From positions 1-31,818 of the forward strand of contig CAZJMK010000049.1 in NCBI GenBank assembly GCA_964547135.1: 31,818 bases of DNA, in the 5' to 3' direction. The stretch comes from JAJXSS01 sp964547135 (GTDB lineage: Bacteria; Planctomycetota; Phycisphaerae; Phycisphaerales; Phycisphaeraceae). Below the pieces are notes generated by a model. That model made no database searches and was not told the origin of the DNA. It saw nothing but the letters and a program-made list of their open reading frames with translations. Both the position numbers and the translations under genes were made by a program. Positions 1 through 7,260 of the stretch are shown one piece after another (position 1 is the first letter of the stretch; every line of letters begins with the position of its first letter).

Positions 1-301
1 ATCGATCAACGATGAACAACCCGACCCGGGTTGACAGGTCGCTACATAGCTGAATCCGCGTTGCTTGTAAGACATGAGTCGCTCCTTGCGTTGCGTATCG
101 GAATATTTCAACCCCAGCTCGCACGCAAATGCCTTGATGGTGCATCACGAGCCTGCTTGACTGTCACCGGTATCGGCTGGGTAATCGGGGACATCCATGT
201 CGCCCAATCACCGCCCGATCTGATCAGGCCGATCTCTGAAAACCCCCTCTCTGCGCTTGCGCAAACTGTTTTCACGCTGGCTGGAAAGCTGGGTGGCGGT
301 G
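1..301. other. Leading non-coding stretch
   Basis: No convincing gene was found in the first 300 bases. A plus-strand open frame (31-342) runs through it but resembles no family I recognise and overlaps the AraC-type gene in another frame. A short inverted repeat, CAACCCG-acc-CGGGTTG (17-33), could be the tail hairpin of a gene upstream of the window, but no T-run follows it. The AraC frame itself is closed by a TGA at 221. Confidence 0.4.
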
Positions 302-679
302 ATGGAAAAAACCGGTCACACCATGGCCCCGGTGTCCCCTGAAAATCGCCTGGCTGCCCAAGCCATGGAACTGATTCAAACCATTGACCTGGGCCAACGT
401 GCCAAGGCCCATCAACTGGCCAGCCGACTGGGTGTCACCCGTGATCATCTGGATCGCATTCTCACCGCGGAAACCGGCCACACCCTGCGTCAACACCTGG
501 ACCGACGCATCGAAGCCGTGGCCCGTGAACTGCTCCTTGAACCCGGACAGACCGCCAAAAGCGTCGCTTACGCATTGGGGTTCAAAGCCGTCTCGCACTT
601 CAGCCGATGGTTCACCTCCCGCGTGCTCGAATCACCCTCCAAATACCGCAGCCGATATCAGGCATCGGGCGAAAATTAA
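302..679 (+). CDS. AraC-type HTH DNA-binding protein, no effector domain
   Basis: Predicted transcription factor made almost only of the AraC/XylS DNA-binding domain. The two helix-turn-helix units are visible: the first around AHQLASRLGVTRDHLDRIL, the second around AKSVAYALGFKAVSHFSRWF, followed by a typical SPSKYRSRY end. At about 125 residues it is less than half of a normal AraC regulator, which carries an N-terminal sensor domain. The ATG at 302 is preferred; an in-frame TTG at 257 would add 15 residues, and a stop at 221 limits any extension. No good SD is seen before either start. It may be a natural HTH-only regulator or the remnant of a longer one. Its target is unknown; the next gene, the Mrp ATPase, is on the same strand 150 bases on. 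Confidence 0.7.
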   Translation: MEKTGHTMAPVSPENRLAAQAMELIQTIDLGQRAKAHQLASRLGVTRDHLDRILTAETGHTLRQHLDRRIEAVARELLLEPGQTAKSVAYALGFKAVSHFSRWFTSRVLESPSKYRSRYQASGEN

Positions 680-688
680 TTGCCGCCA

Positions 689-764
689 AAGAATTCACCA
701 CAGAGGCACAGAGAGAGCCGGCGGAACCCAAGCCAAGTACGAGGCCGACAGGCCGAGGACTTGG
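689..764. repeat. Intergenic repeat-like tract with hairpin
   Basis: Between the HTH gene and the Mrp gene lies CACAGAGGCACAGAGAGAG, similar in style to the tract near 26651, followed by an imperfect inverted repeat in which CCAAGT (733-738) pairs with ACTTGG (759-764) and two GGCC boxes lie inside. It may end transcription of the HTH gene, but there is no T-run. It looks like a dispersed repeat rather than a gene. Confidence 0.4.
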
Positions 765-829
765 GTATGGTTCGGTCCAAGGTCCAAGCTATCATTGCGC
801 ATCACGATTCAACCATCACGGAGTGAACC

Positions 830-1921
830 ATGCCCCTGAGCAAACTCGACATCCTTCAACAACTTCGCAAGGTCAGCGACCCGCAGCAGCAGCGCGATCT
901 GGTGTCGCTCGACATGGTGAAAAATATCGCCTACTGCGATGGACTGGCGACGATCACGCTTGAATCAGCCGACCAGTCACCTGCCTACAAACAAACCATG
1001 CAGGGCAGCGTCACGTCCGCTGTCCGACAACTGGGCGATGAAATCAAACAGGTGGTGGTGCAGTTCACCGCCCCGGCCAAAAACAGTCCGCAAAAACAGG
1101 TAGCCTTGAACAACCCTTTGCCGGGCGTGAAAAACATTTTTGCCGTCGGCGCGGGCAAGGGTGGCGTGGGCAAAAGCACCGTGTCGGTCAACCTCGCAGT
1201 GGGGCTGGCACGCACGGGTGTGAAAGTTGGTTTATTGGATGGTGACATTTATGGGCCGTCGATGCCGACGTTGCTCAACATACCGAATAACGAGCCGCCG
1301 CCGCTGAAGGGCACCGACATCATTCCCTTTGAAACCCATGGCATCAAAGCCATGACCATCGGTGCCATTGTCGAATCGGAAAAGCCTTTGATCTGGCGTG
1401 GGCCGATGGCGCACGGGGCCTTCAAACAACTGGCCACGCAAACCCTTTGGGGCGAGCTTGATTATTTGGTGATCGATCTGCCGCCGGGCACCGGTGATGT
1501 GCCGCTGACGATGTCGCAGGTGTTGCCCCTGGCCGGGGCGGTGGTGGTTTGCACGCCGCAAAAAGTGGCGCAAGACGATGCCCGTCGAGCGGTGCGCATG
1601 TTTCAGCAACTGGACATCGAGGTGCTGGGCGTGGTCGAAAACATGAGCTACTTCATCGGCGACGACGGCAAGGAATATGACATTTTTGGTCGCGGCGGGG
1701 CACAGGTCATGGCTGCGGAAATGGGCGTGCCCTTTCTGGGCATGATTCCGATCAACATGCGCCTGCGTGCCAACAGCGACCGGGGCAACCCCACCGCCAA
1801 TTTTGAAGACGATCGCCAGTTGGGCGAAGCGCTCGAAGCCATGACCCGCAACGTCGCCGGCCAGTTGTCGATTCGCCGGATGGATAGCGACACCCAGGCC
1901 CCGACGATCAGCATCAGTTGA
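830..1921 (+). CDS. mrp: Mrp/ApbC (NBP35-type) P-loop ATPase, iron-sulfur carrier family
   Basis: Cytoplasmic deviant-Walker ATPase of the Mrp/ApbC family, whose members bind and hand over iron-sulfur clusters to apo-proteins. An N-terminal DUF59/MIP18-like domain spans about residues 1-90. The signature P-loop AGKGGVGKST lies near residue 109, followed by GLLDGDIYGPSMP and DYLVIDLPPGTGDVPL. Length (363 aa) is normal. The start is supported by the SD CGGAG nine bases upstream; a TATCAT at 790-795 may be its -10 box. The unusual point is in the C-terminal third: after GVVENMSYF, where many family members carry the cluster-bridging CPxC, this protein reads IGDDGKEYDIFG and has no cysteine pair. 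Family assignment is secure; cluster binding by the usual site is doubtful. Confidence 0.95.
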   Translation: MPLSKLDILQQLRKVSDPQQQRDLVSLDMVKNIAYCDGLATITLESADQSPAYKQTMQGSVTSAVRQLGDEIKQVVVQFTAPAKNSPQKQVALNNPLPGVKNIFAVGAGKGGVGKSTVSVNLAVGLARTGVKVGLLDGDIYGPSMPTLLNIPNNEPPPLKGTDIIPFETHGIKAMTIGAIVESEKPLIWRGPMAHGAFKQLATQTLWGELDYLVIDLPPGTGDVPLTMSQVLPLAGAVVVCTPQKVAQDDARRAVRMFQQLDIEVLGVVENMSYFIGDDGKEYDIFGRGGAQVMAAEMGVPFLGMIPINMRLRANSDRGNPTANFEDDRQLGEALEAMTRNVAGQLSIRRMDSDTQAPTISIS

Positions 1922-2246
1922 TCGTTGAACGACCAGGGCAACCATTCAATCAACATCGTTTAACGCCGATGTTTTGCGTCCGCGTGTGGGTTAGCGCCGC
2001 GATTTATCGCGTCTGTGTCATGGGTCAATCACACACAGCGCCCGACAAGCGCTACGCTGTGTGTTTTGTGGCACCGCCGCTCCCAGCGGTGATGGAAACC
2101 ATACGGCGGATGGTACCTGCTGTGTGCCACTGCAGCTTGCCTGCCAGTGCATTGATGATCGGCCAAACAACTACCCGCCGATGACATCGGCTGCTTTACC
2201 AACTACACCGCCGAGGGCGGCGGTGCCACAAAACCCCTTACCGAAC
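1922..2246. repeat. Composite intergenic repeat, copy 1
   Basis: This 325-base gap between the convergent Mrp and rhodanese genes is filled by palindromic repeats. It begins with GTTAGCGCCGCGATTTATCG (unit 1990-2017, with a GCGAT-TT-ATCGC hairpin). Next come an ACACACAGCG...CGCTGTGTGT inverted repeat (about 2032-2063) and two GTGGCACCGCC or CACCGCC-gagggc-GGCGGTG hairpins (about 2069-2093 and 2213-2232). The same parts recur inverted at 14521-14694. A D-arm-like TAGTTGGTAAAGCAG occurs on the minus strand, but no tRNA can be folded. No coding potential is seen. Confidence 0.6.
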
Positions 2247-2828
2247 TTACTTTGTCGCACACGTCCCGCCGCTGCAACCGCAGCCCATGTCCGCCTGCTG
2301 GTTCCATGGCATGCGTGCGATCAGCGATGCGAGCATGCACGTACCCGACAAGCCCGCGAATATCAGTCCGCCGCCCATGAACCCGCTGATGAGCAAAAAC
2401 CAGGGCGATACAAACGCCCCCAGCAACACACCCGAAAGCACCCCCGCACCGATGGTCATCTGTGTCTGCCGCTGCACATCGATGATTTTTTTACCGCTGC
2501 GTACCACGGGCAACCCGGCACTTTTCCAGGCCTCGATACCGCCTTCCAATTGCCAGACTTCACCAGTACCCGCTGCGAGCAAACGGTCGGCTGCCTGACG
2601 CGAACGCATCCCCGATTTGCACTGCATCACCACCTTCACCCCGTTGGATGCAGGCACCTGTGCCGGGTCAAATTTCGACAACGGCAGCAACCTTGCCCCA
2701 TCAATGTGTTCTGCGGAAAACTCCGCCGGCTCACGCACATCCACCAACAACGCCTCCTTGTTCTGCAACCATTGCTGCAAGGTTTTTCCATCCACGCAAT
2801 GCACCGCTTTGGCTGTGTCGGTCGTCAT
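2247..2828 (-). CDS. Membrane-anchored rhodanese with DUF2892 domain (YgaP-like)
   Basis: A sulfurtransferase of the YgaP type. Residues 1-110 are a single rhodanese domain with DVREPAEF and the active-site loop CKSGMRS (Cys70), where a persulfide would form. Residues about 124-170 form the DUF2892 pair of transmembrane helices (IGAGVLSGVLLGAFVSPWFLL and the GFMGGGLIFAGLSGTCMLA stretch). The protein ends in a cysteine-rich tail, MGCGCSGGTCATK (Cys183, 185, 190), which could hold a metal or sulfane sulfur. It is the last gene of the ArsR/CoA-disulfide-reductase operon. Its ATG overlaps the upstream stop (ATGA) and AAAGGA provides the SD, so translation is probably coupled. In E. coli the related ygaP lies beside the ArsR-type ygaV, which supports a role in reactive sulfur handling at the inner membrane. 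Confidence 0.92.
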   Translation of the reverse strand: MTTDTAKAVHCVDGKTLQQWLQNKEALLVDVREPAEFSAEHIDGARLLPLSKFDPAQVPASNGVKVVMQCKSGMRSRQAADRLLAAGTGEVWQLEGGIEAWKSAGLPVVRSGKKIIDVQRQTQMTIGAGVLSGVLLGAFVSPWFLLISGFMGGGLIFAGLSGTCMLASLIARMPWNQQADMGCGCSGGTCATK

Positions 2829-4519
2829 GGCTTGATCCTTTCTTTTTTCAGGGTGACATGCTGTTGCATCAACATGCCCCCAGCCAGGGTTCGAACGTCC
2901 TTAAAACCGTTTTGCCGCAAAATGCGACCGGCGTAATACGCCCGCTGCCCGCCGCGACAAACCGTCAATGTCGTTTTCGATGGGTCCAGTTCATGCACCC
3001 GCTGCCGCAGTTCATCCAGTGGTATCCAAATCGCACCATCAAGGTGACCCGCGTTCCACTCCGCCAAGGTACGCACATCGACAATTTGAAGGGCCTGATC
3101 ATCAACCTCCGACTGTTCATGCGGCCAGGTCGGTGCTGCATGGGCATCGAGTTTTCGTAAGGCGTTTTGTGCCACGAAGCCGGCCATATGCACCGGGTCC
3201 TTGGCCGAACCAAACGGCGGAGCGTACGCCAAATCCAACTGGGTCAGATCATCCACCTTGCCGCCAAAGTGCATGGCCGTGGCGATCACATCCAGTCGTT
3301 TATCCACTCCCGCGCCACCCACCACCTGCGCGCCCAAAATGCGGCCATCACCGGGGGCGTACAACAACTTCACCATCAATTCCTTCGCGCCGGGGTAGTA
3401 GCCCGCATGATGATTGCCCGTCACCCACACCGCCTGGTGCGCGATGTTTTCCTTTTGAGCGATACGGGAACTCAAACCGGTCAGCCCGGCTGTGACATCG
3501 AATACACGCACAATGGCCGTACCCATCACCATCGGCATCAAAGGCCCATCGTCGGCTGCCGCATGTTCCCCCGCCACGCGACCCGCACGATTGGCCGGCC
3601 CGGCCATGGGCACCCGCAAGTCACGCTGCATCACCCCGTGCAGATATTCGACCGCATCGCCCACCGCGTAAATCGATGGGTCGGAAGTTTGCATGTGACG
3701 ATTAACCTTCACGCCACCGCTGATACCGATTTCAAGCCCGGCTTGTTGTGCCAGTTGCACCGAGGGCCGAACACCCGCACCGACAATCACCAGGTCGCAA
3801 TCAATCGTGGTTCCGTCGGCCAGTTGCACCGCTGTTGACTGTTGCTCGTTCACGGCAAAACCCGCCAGGCCGTTGCCCAAATGCACAGCCACGCCATGCT
3901 TTTCCAACTCGGCCTGCACGATGTGGGCCATCTCTTCATCCAACGGCGGAAGCACCTGCGGTGCCAGTTCCACCAGTGCCACCGCCATGCCCAGTTCACG
4001 CAGCATTTCCACCATTTCCAACCCGATGAACCCCGCACCCACCACCACCGCTTTACCCGGCTTGCGTTCGACTAAAAACTGTTTGATGCGATCCGTGTCC
4101 GCCAAATTACGCAGGGTAAAAACGTTGCCTGCGTCCATGCCCGGCACCTTGGGCTGAATCGGCTCCGCACCCGGGCTTAACACCAACTTGTCGTACGGCT
4201 GCTCATATTCACGCCCCGTATCACGCTCCAATACCTTGACAACCTTGCGGGGGCGGTCGATGCCGATGACCTGATGCCGGGTGCGCACTTCGATGTTGAG
4301 CCAGTGCTTGAATCGCTCCGGCTTGGCGACGATGAGTTTGTTGCGGTCGGCAATCTGCCCGCCCAGGTAATAGGGCAACCCGCAATTGGCGAACGAAACG
4401 TAGTGATCTTTTTCCAGCAAAATGATATTGGCTTGTTCATTGACCCGTCGGGCACGGGCGGCAGCGCTGGCGCCCCCGGCCACGCCACCGACCACGACAA
4501 TGATGCGTTTGTCACCCAT
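2825..4519 (-). CDS. CoA-disulfide reductase fused to C-terminal rhodanese domain
   Basis: FAD/NAD(P)-dependent reductase of the CoADR-RHD group, which reduces CoA disulfide or CoA persulfide, and polysulfide in some members. It starts with the dinucleotide-binding fold VVGGVAGGASAAARARR, followed by the catalytic FANCGLPYYLGG (Cys46). A second NAD-binding fold is at VVVGAGFIGLEMVEML, and the FAD motif is IYAVGDAVE. After the dimerisation domain, residues about 470-564 are a rhodanese domain with active-site VCRGGQRA (Cys about 521). The start at 4519 is chosen because AAAGGG sits just upstream and residue 1 leads directly into the FAD fold; the open frame extends to 4645, but that part overlaps the repressor gene. 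At 564 aa the length is normal for the fusion. Confidence 0.95.
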   Translation of the reverse strand: MGDKRIIVVVGGVAGGASAAARARRVNEQANIILLEKDHYVSFANCGLPYYLGGQIADRNKLIVAKPERFKHWLNIEVRTRHQVIGIDRPRKVVKVLERDTGREYEQPYDKLVLSPGAEPIQPKVPGMDAGNVFTLRNLADTDRIKQFLVERKPGKAVVVGAGFIGLEMVEMLRELGMAVALVELAPQVLPPLDEEMAHIVQAELEKHGVAVHLGNGLAGFAVNEQQSTAVQLADGTTIDCDLVIVGAGVRPSVQLAQQAGLEIGISGGVKVNRHMQTSDPSIYAVGDAVEYLHGVMQRDLRVPMAGPANRAGRVAGEHAAADDGPLMPMVMGTAIVRVFDVTAGLTGLSSRIAQKENIAHQAVWVTGNHHAGYYPGAKELMVKLLYAPGDGRILGAQVVGGAGVDKRLDVIATAMHFGGKVDDLTQLDLAYAPPFGSAKDPVHMAGFVAQNALRKLDAHAAPTWPHEQSEVDDQALQIVDVRTLAEWNAGHLDGAIWIPLDELRQRVHELDPSKTTLTVCRGGQRAYYAGRILRQNGFKDVRTLAGGMLMQQHVTLKKERIKP

Positions 4520-4541
4520 GATGAACCCTTTGTGCAATGGT

Positions 4542-4850
4542 TTAACGAGCGTGTTTGCGGATGCAGTTGATGAGCGTTTTGGCGTGCGGGCTGACGACCT
4601 GATAGTGAACCTCACGTCCGTCACGCTGGGCGCTGAGTATGCCATGGGCCTTCATCTGATTGAGGTGCTGGCTCACGGCATTGGGCGCCAGTTCCAGCAA
4701 TCGCGCCAGCTCCCCCACCGGCAGCCGATCTTCCAAAAGCAGTTCGACGATGCGCAGGCGATGCGGATGAGCCAGCACCCGCAGCACCCCCGCCGCCGCC
4801 TCCAGCGACGCCATGTCCATGAGTTCATGTTGTGTATGGCTTGACATCAT
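4542..4850 (-). CDS. ArsR-family winged-helix repressor of the sulfur-redox operon
   Basis: Small dimeric repressor of the ArsR/SmtB family, 102 aa. The winged helix-turn-helix is clear: VLAHPHRLRIVELLLEDRLPVGELARLLEL, the recognition helix NAVSQHLNQMKAHGILSAQ, and the wing DGREVHYQVV. It is the first gene of a three-gene operon, 22 bases ahead of the CoA-disulfide reductase. Related genes beside rhodanese/YgaP proteins (YgaV, BigR, SqrR) sense persulfides with two cysteines. Here only one cysteine exists (Cys96 near the C-terminus), so the standard two-thiol switch cannot form within one subunit. The ATG at 4850 lies six bases after a TATAAT box, so the transcript is probably leaderless. Internal Met codons at 2, 11 and 13 are alternative starts. 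Autoregulation is likely because the promoter is full of repeats. Confidence 0.92.
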   Translation of the reverse strand: MMSSHTQHELMDMASLEAAAGVLRVLAHPHRLRIVELLLEDRLPVGELARLLELAPNAVSQHLNQMKAHGILSAQRDGREVHYQVVSPHAKTLINCIRKHAR

Positions 4851-4878
4851 GACATCATTATATCATGACTTTGTGATA
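4842..4878. promoter_or_regulatory. Probable ArsR operator repeats over the promoter
   Basis: Plus-strand TATCA-n8-TGATA (4861-4878) is an inverted repeat in the spacer and -10 box. Immediately next to it, TGACATCA occurs twice in tandem (4842-4849 and 4850-4857), covering the predicted +1 and the start codon. ArsR-type repressors bind such AT-rich inverted repeats, so autorepression is inferred. Confidence 0.6.
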
Positions 4879-4884
4879 TGTCAA
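4857..4884 (-). promoter_or_regulatory. Consensus sigma70 promoter of the arsR operon
   Basis: Reading the minus strand: TTGACA (4879-4884), 16-base spacer, TATAAT (4857-4862), six bases, then ATG of the ArsR gene. Both boxes match consensus perfectly. The predicted +1 coincides with the start codon. Confidence 0.85.
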
Positions 4885-4904
4885 GGGGATGCACGCAAAT
4901 ATTG

Positions 4905-4940
4905 AATAACAAAGCCCGGGCATGGCCATGCCCGGGTCAT
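4905..4940 (-). terminator. Terminator-like palindrome after purC
   Basis: CCCGGGCATGGCCATGCCCG and its last two Gs (4915-4936) form a perfect 22-base palindrome. In the purC direction it is followed by CTTTGTTATT. It lies between the purC stop and the arsR promoter, as expected for an intrinsic terminator with a weak U-tract. Confidence 0.6.
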
Positions 4941-4961
4941 TGCAAAAGGTGTCCGGTAATT

Positions 4962-5924
4962 TCAATCCAGTACCAGTGTTTGACCTGTCAGTCGGTGATA
5001 GGCATCCAAATATTTGTCCAGCGTGTTGCGCACCACCTCATCGGGCAGCGTCGGGCCGGGCGGTGTTTTGTGCCACTTGCCCTGATCGACCAATGTTTGC
5101 AGGTAATTGCGCACGTATTGCTTGTCGAAACTGGGCTGGTCACGACCGGGCTGGTACTGGTCCATCGGCCAGAAGCGTGAACTATCCGGCGTGAGCACTT
5201 CATCAATCAAAATCGGTTTGATGTCGCCACTCACGTTTTCCGCGTCTGCGTCCAACGGCAGACCGAACTCAAACTTGGTGTCCGCCAGAATGATGCCCCG
5301 ACCGGCTGCATAGTCATGGGCCATATGATAAATCGCCAATGACAGATCGCGCAGGGTTTCCGCCAGGTGCGGGCCGATGATTTTCACCGTCTGATCGAAG
5401 CTGATGTTTTCATCATGACCCGCATCAGCCTTGGTCGAGGGGGTGAACATCGGCTGAGGCAGTTTCGCACACTGCGTTAACCCGCCGGGTAATTTCGCCC
5501 CGCACACCGTTTGTGATTGTTGATATTCCGCCCAGCCCGAACCGGCCAGGTATCCGCGCACGATGCACTCAATCGGCAGCACTCGGCAGCGCCTGCCCAC
5601 CATCACCCGTCGATCCAATATTTTCCGCTGTGCCTCATCCAACCCTGTGACTGATTGCGCATCGGTCGCCAACAAGTGATGCGTCAGTCGATTGCTGAGT
5701 CTGGCACCGATCATGTCAAACCAGAAGCGTGATATCTGCGTGAGCACGATGCCCTTGCCGGGTAAGCCGCTGGGCATGACCACATCAAAGGCGCTCAGTC
5801 GGTCCGTCGCTACGATCAGCAACACCGGCAAACCGTCGGCCAAGGTCGCATCGTACACATCGCGCACCTTGCCCTGACGACGACCGGGCAGCGGCAGGTT
5901 GGTTTGCATCAAAGGTTGCATCAT
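4962..5924 (-). CDS. purC: SAICAR synthetase (phosphoribosylaminoimidazole-succinocarboxamide synthase)
   Basis: ATP-dependent ligase that joins aspartate to carboxyaminoimidazole ribotide in purine synthesis. Family motifs are in order: the nucleotide-binding start GRRQGKVRDVYD, then IVATDRLSAFDVVMPSG, the IECIVRGYLAGSGW block, and ILADTKFEFG. Length (320 aa) fits the longer, eukaryote-like form that is common outside the short E. coli type. The start at 5924 has a weak GGTGAG upstream; Met2 and Met6 are possible alternatives. purQ lies about 7 kb away on the other strand and no other purine gene is close, so purine genes are dispersed here. A terminator-like palindrome follows at 4915. Confidence 0.97.
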   Translation of the reverse strand: MMQPLMQTNLPLPGRRQGKVRDVYDATLADGLPVLLIVATDRLSAFDVVMPSGLPGKGIVLTQISRFWFDMIGARLSNRLTHHLLATDAQSVTGLDEAQRKILDRRVMVGRRCRVLPIECIVRGYLAGSGWAEYQQSQTVCGAKLPGGLTQCAKLPQPMFTPSTKADAGHDENISFDQTVKIIGPHLAETLRDLSLAIYHMAHDYAAGRGIILADTKFEFGLPLDADAENVSGDIKPILIDEVLTPDSSRFWPMDQYQPGRDQPSFDKQYVRNYLQTLVDQGKWHKTPPGPTLPDEVVRNTLDKYLDAYHRLTGQTLVLD

Positions 5925-5967
5925 GTCTCACTCACCCAGTGATTGATCCCTACGATTGTTTGCTGAA

Positions 5968-6007
5968 ATGGTGGGTCCGCTCGCGGTCTCGCTTGACCCA
6001 CCCTACC
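5968..6007 (+). repeat. 40-bp GGTGGGTC/GACCCACC repeat, copy 1
   Basis: The element starts ATGGTGGGTCCGCTCGC and ends CTTGACCCACCCTACC. It has inverted ends (GGTGGGTC/GACCCACC) and matches 28886-28925 at 38 of 40 bases. It sits between purC and pheS. Confidence 0.75.
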
Positions 6008-6031
6008 TAACACCCGTCGTGTTGTATTGCA

Positions 6032-7054
6032 TTAAAACTGCTGCAGGAATCGCACATCATTTTCGAACAGCCAGCGAATATCCGGGATGGCGTACTTGCG
6101 CATGGCAAGTCGTTCGATGCCCAAACCAAACGCAAAGCCGGTCCAGGTTTCGGGGTCGAGGCCGCAGGCTTGCAGCACCGCCGGGTTGACCATGCCGCAG
6201 CCGCCCAGTTCCTTCCAAACCCATTGGCCGCCCAGGTACATTTTGCAATCGACCTCGGCTGATGGTTCAGTAAACGGGAAGTAACTGGGGCGGAAGCGAA
6301 CCTCTGCTTCGGGGCCGAAGTAGGCACGGGCAAATTGGAACAGGGTCGTTTTCAGATCGACCATATTCACGTTGCGATCGATGTACAACCCTTCCACCTG
6401 ATGAAACATCGAAAAGTGCGTCGCATCGTGTTCATCGGGGCGATACACCCGGCCCATGGCCACGACACGAATCGGGGGCTTTTGCCGTTCCATCACACGT
6501 ACCTGAATTGTCGATGTCTGCGAACGCAACATGGTGCCCGGTGAACCGGCGGGGCCGCCGAATATTTCGGGCTTGTCAATGTAAAAATTGTCCAGCGGAT
6601 CACGGGCTGGGTGCGAACGCGGAATGTTGAGCGCAACGAAGTTGTGATGTTCGTCCTCCACCTCCGGCCCGGTCGCCACATCAAAGCCCATCCGCCCGAA
6701 CACATCGATCAGGTCGTCGATGGTCTGCGTCAGAATGTGCGTGCGACCAATACGCGGCGGCAGGCCCGGCTCAGTCACATCAATCATCGGCTCACTGCTT
6801 TTGACCGGTGTGCCGCCGAGTTGCTCTTTGAGGTTGGCGAATTGCGCTTCGACCCAGGTTTTGAGGTCGTTGGCCTGTTTGCCGAAGTCGCGCTTCTGTG
6901 GGCCGGGTATGTCTTTGAGCAGGGCCATGAGTTTTTTAAGCTCGCCGCTGCCGGCCAGGTATTTGATGCGGAATTGTTCAAGCGTCGCTGGGTCTTTGAT
7001 CGACGAGAGCGCCACTTCCACCTGTGCTTTGAGTTGTGCAATGGGTTCGAGCAT
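6032..7054 (-). CDS. pheS: Phenylalanine-tRNA ligase alpha subunit
   Basis: Catalytic subunit of the class II phenylalanyl-tRNA synthetase, which charges tRNA-Phe together with PheT. The N-terminal coiled-coil (residues 1-90) precedes the class II core. Motif 2 is HDATHFSMFHQVEGL, and motif 3 is GFAFGLGIERLAM near the end. Length (340 aa) is standard. The start at 7054 is chosen because MLEPIAQLKAQVE is the usual N-terminus and a TACAAT box stands exactly six bases upstream; the open frame runs 78 bases further with no family similarity. No pheT adjoins it: purC follows after a 107-base gap. The gene is therefore split from its partner subunit gene, which must lie elsewhere. Confidence 0.96.
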   Translation of the reverse strand: MLEPIAQLKAQVEVALSSIKDPATLEQFRIKYLAGSGELKKLMALLKDIPGPQKRDFGKQANDLKTWVEAQFANLKEQLGGTPVKSSEPMIDVTEPGLPPRIGRTHILTQTIDDLIDVFGRMGFDVATGPEVEDEHHNFVALNIPRSHPARDPLDNFYIDKPEIFGGPAGSPGTMLRSQTSTIQVRVMERQKPPIRVVAMGRVYRPDEHDATHFSMFHQVEGLYIDRNVNMVDLKTTLFQFARAYFGPEAEVRFRPSYFPFTEPSAEVDCKMYLGGQWVWKELGGCGMVNPAVLQACGLDPETWTGFAFGLGIERLAMRKYAIPDIRWLFENDVRFLQQF

Positions 7055-7060
7055 GGCCCC

Positions 7061-7066
7061 ATTGTA
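7061..7066 (-). promoter_or_regulatory. -10 box of pheS, leaderless arrangement
   Basis: Minus-strand TACAAT, then GGGGCC, then the ATG of pheS. The six-base gap puts the predicted +1 on the A of ATG. No clear -35 box and no SD were found. Confidence 0.6.
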
Positions 7067-7123
7067 ATCATGTTTGAATGCCTGCCGTGACGACTGTGTT
7101 GATTCAAGTTGGAACACCCAACC

Positions 7124-7140
7124 CCCGGTCATTGACCGGG
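7124..7140. repeat. CCCGGTCA-T-TGACCGGG palindrome, copy 1
   Basis: Perfect 8-bp arms around a single T. The 22-base core with its flank (CCCCCGGTCATTGACCGGG followed by A/GGCTAA) recurs at 19966-19994. This copy lies between divergent pheS and the fucosidase gene, where a terminator would be out of place, so it looks like a dispersed palindrome. Confidence 0.65.
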
Positions 7141-7260
7141 AGCTAATTGATCGTGAATAATTCGACTAATCATCGTCGATTTGCCAACCCTCCGTGCTTG
7201 GGTCATCATGTCCAAGCTTGTCAGTGATTCATCATCAATACCATTCAATCGAGGTAACCC

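Noticed and set aside
31..342. 103-residue open frame at the window start
   Set aside because: No recognisable family, no SD, and it overlaps the HTH gene in a different frame.
2170..2235. tRNA-like D-arm sequence (TAGTTGGTAAAGCAG) on the minus strand
   Set aside because: No T-arm GGTTCGAATCC, no acceptor stem and no anticodon stem of the right size; the region is made of repeat units shared with 14521-14694.
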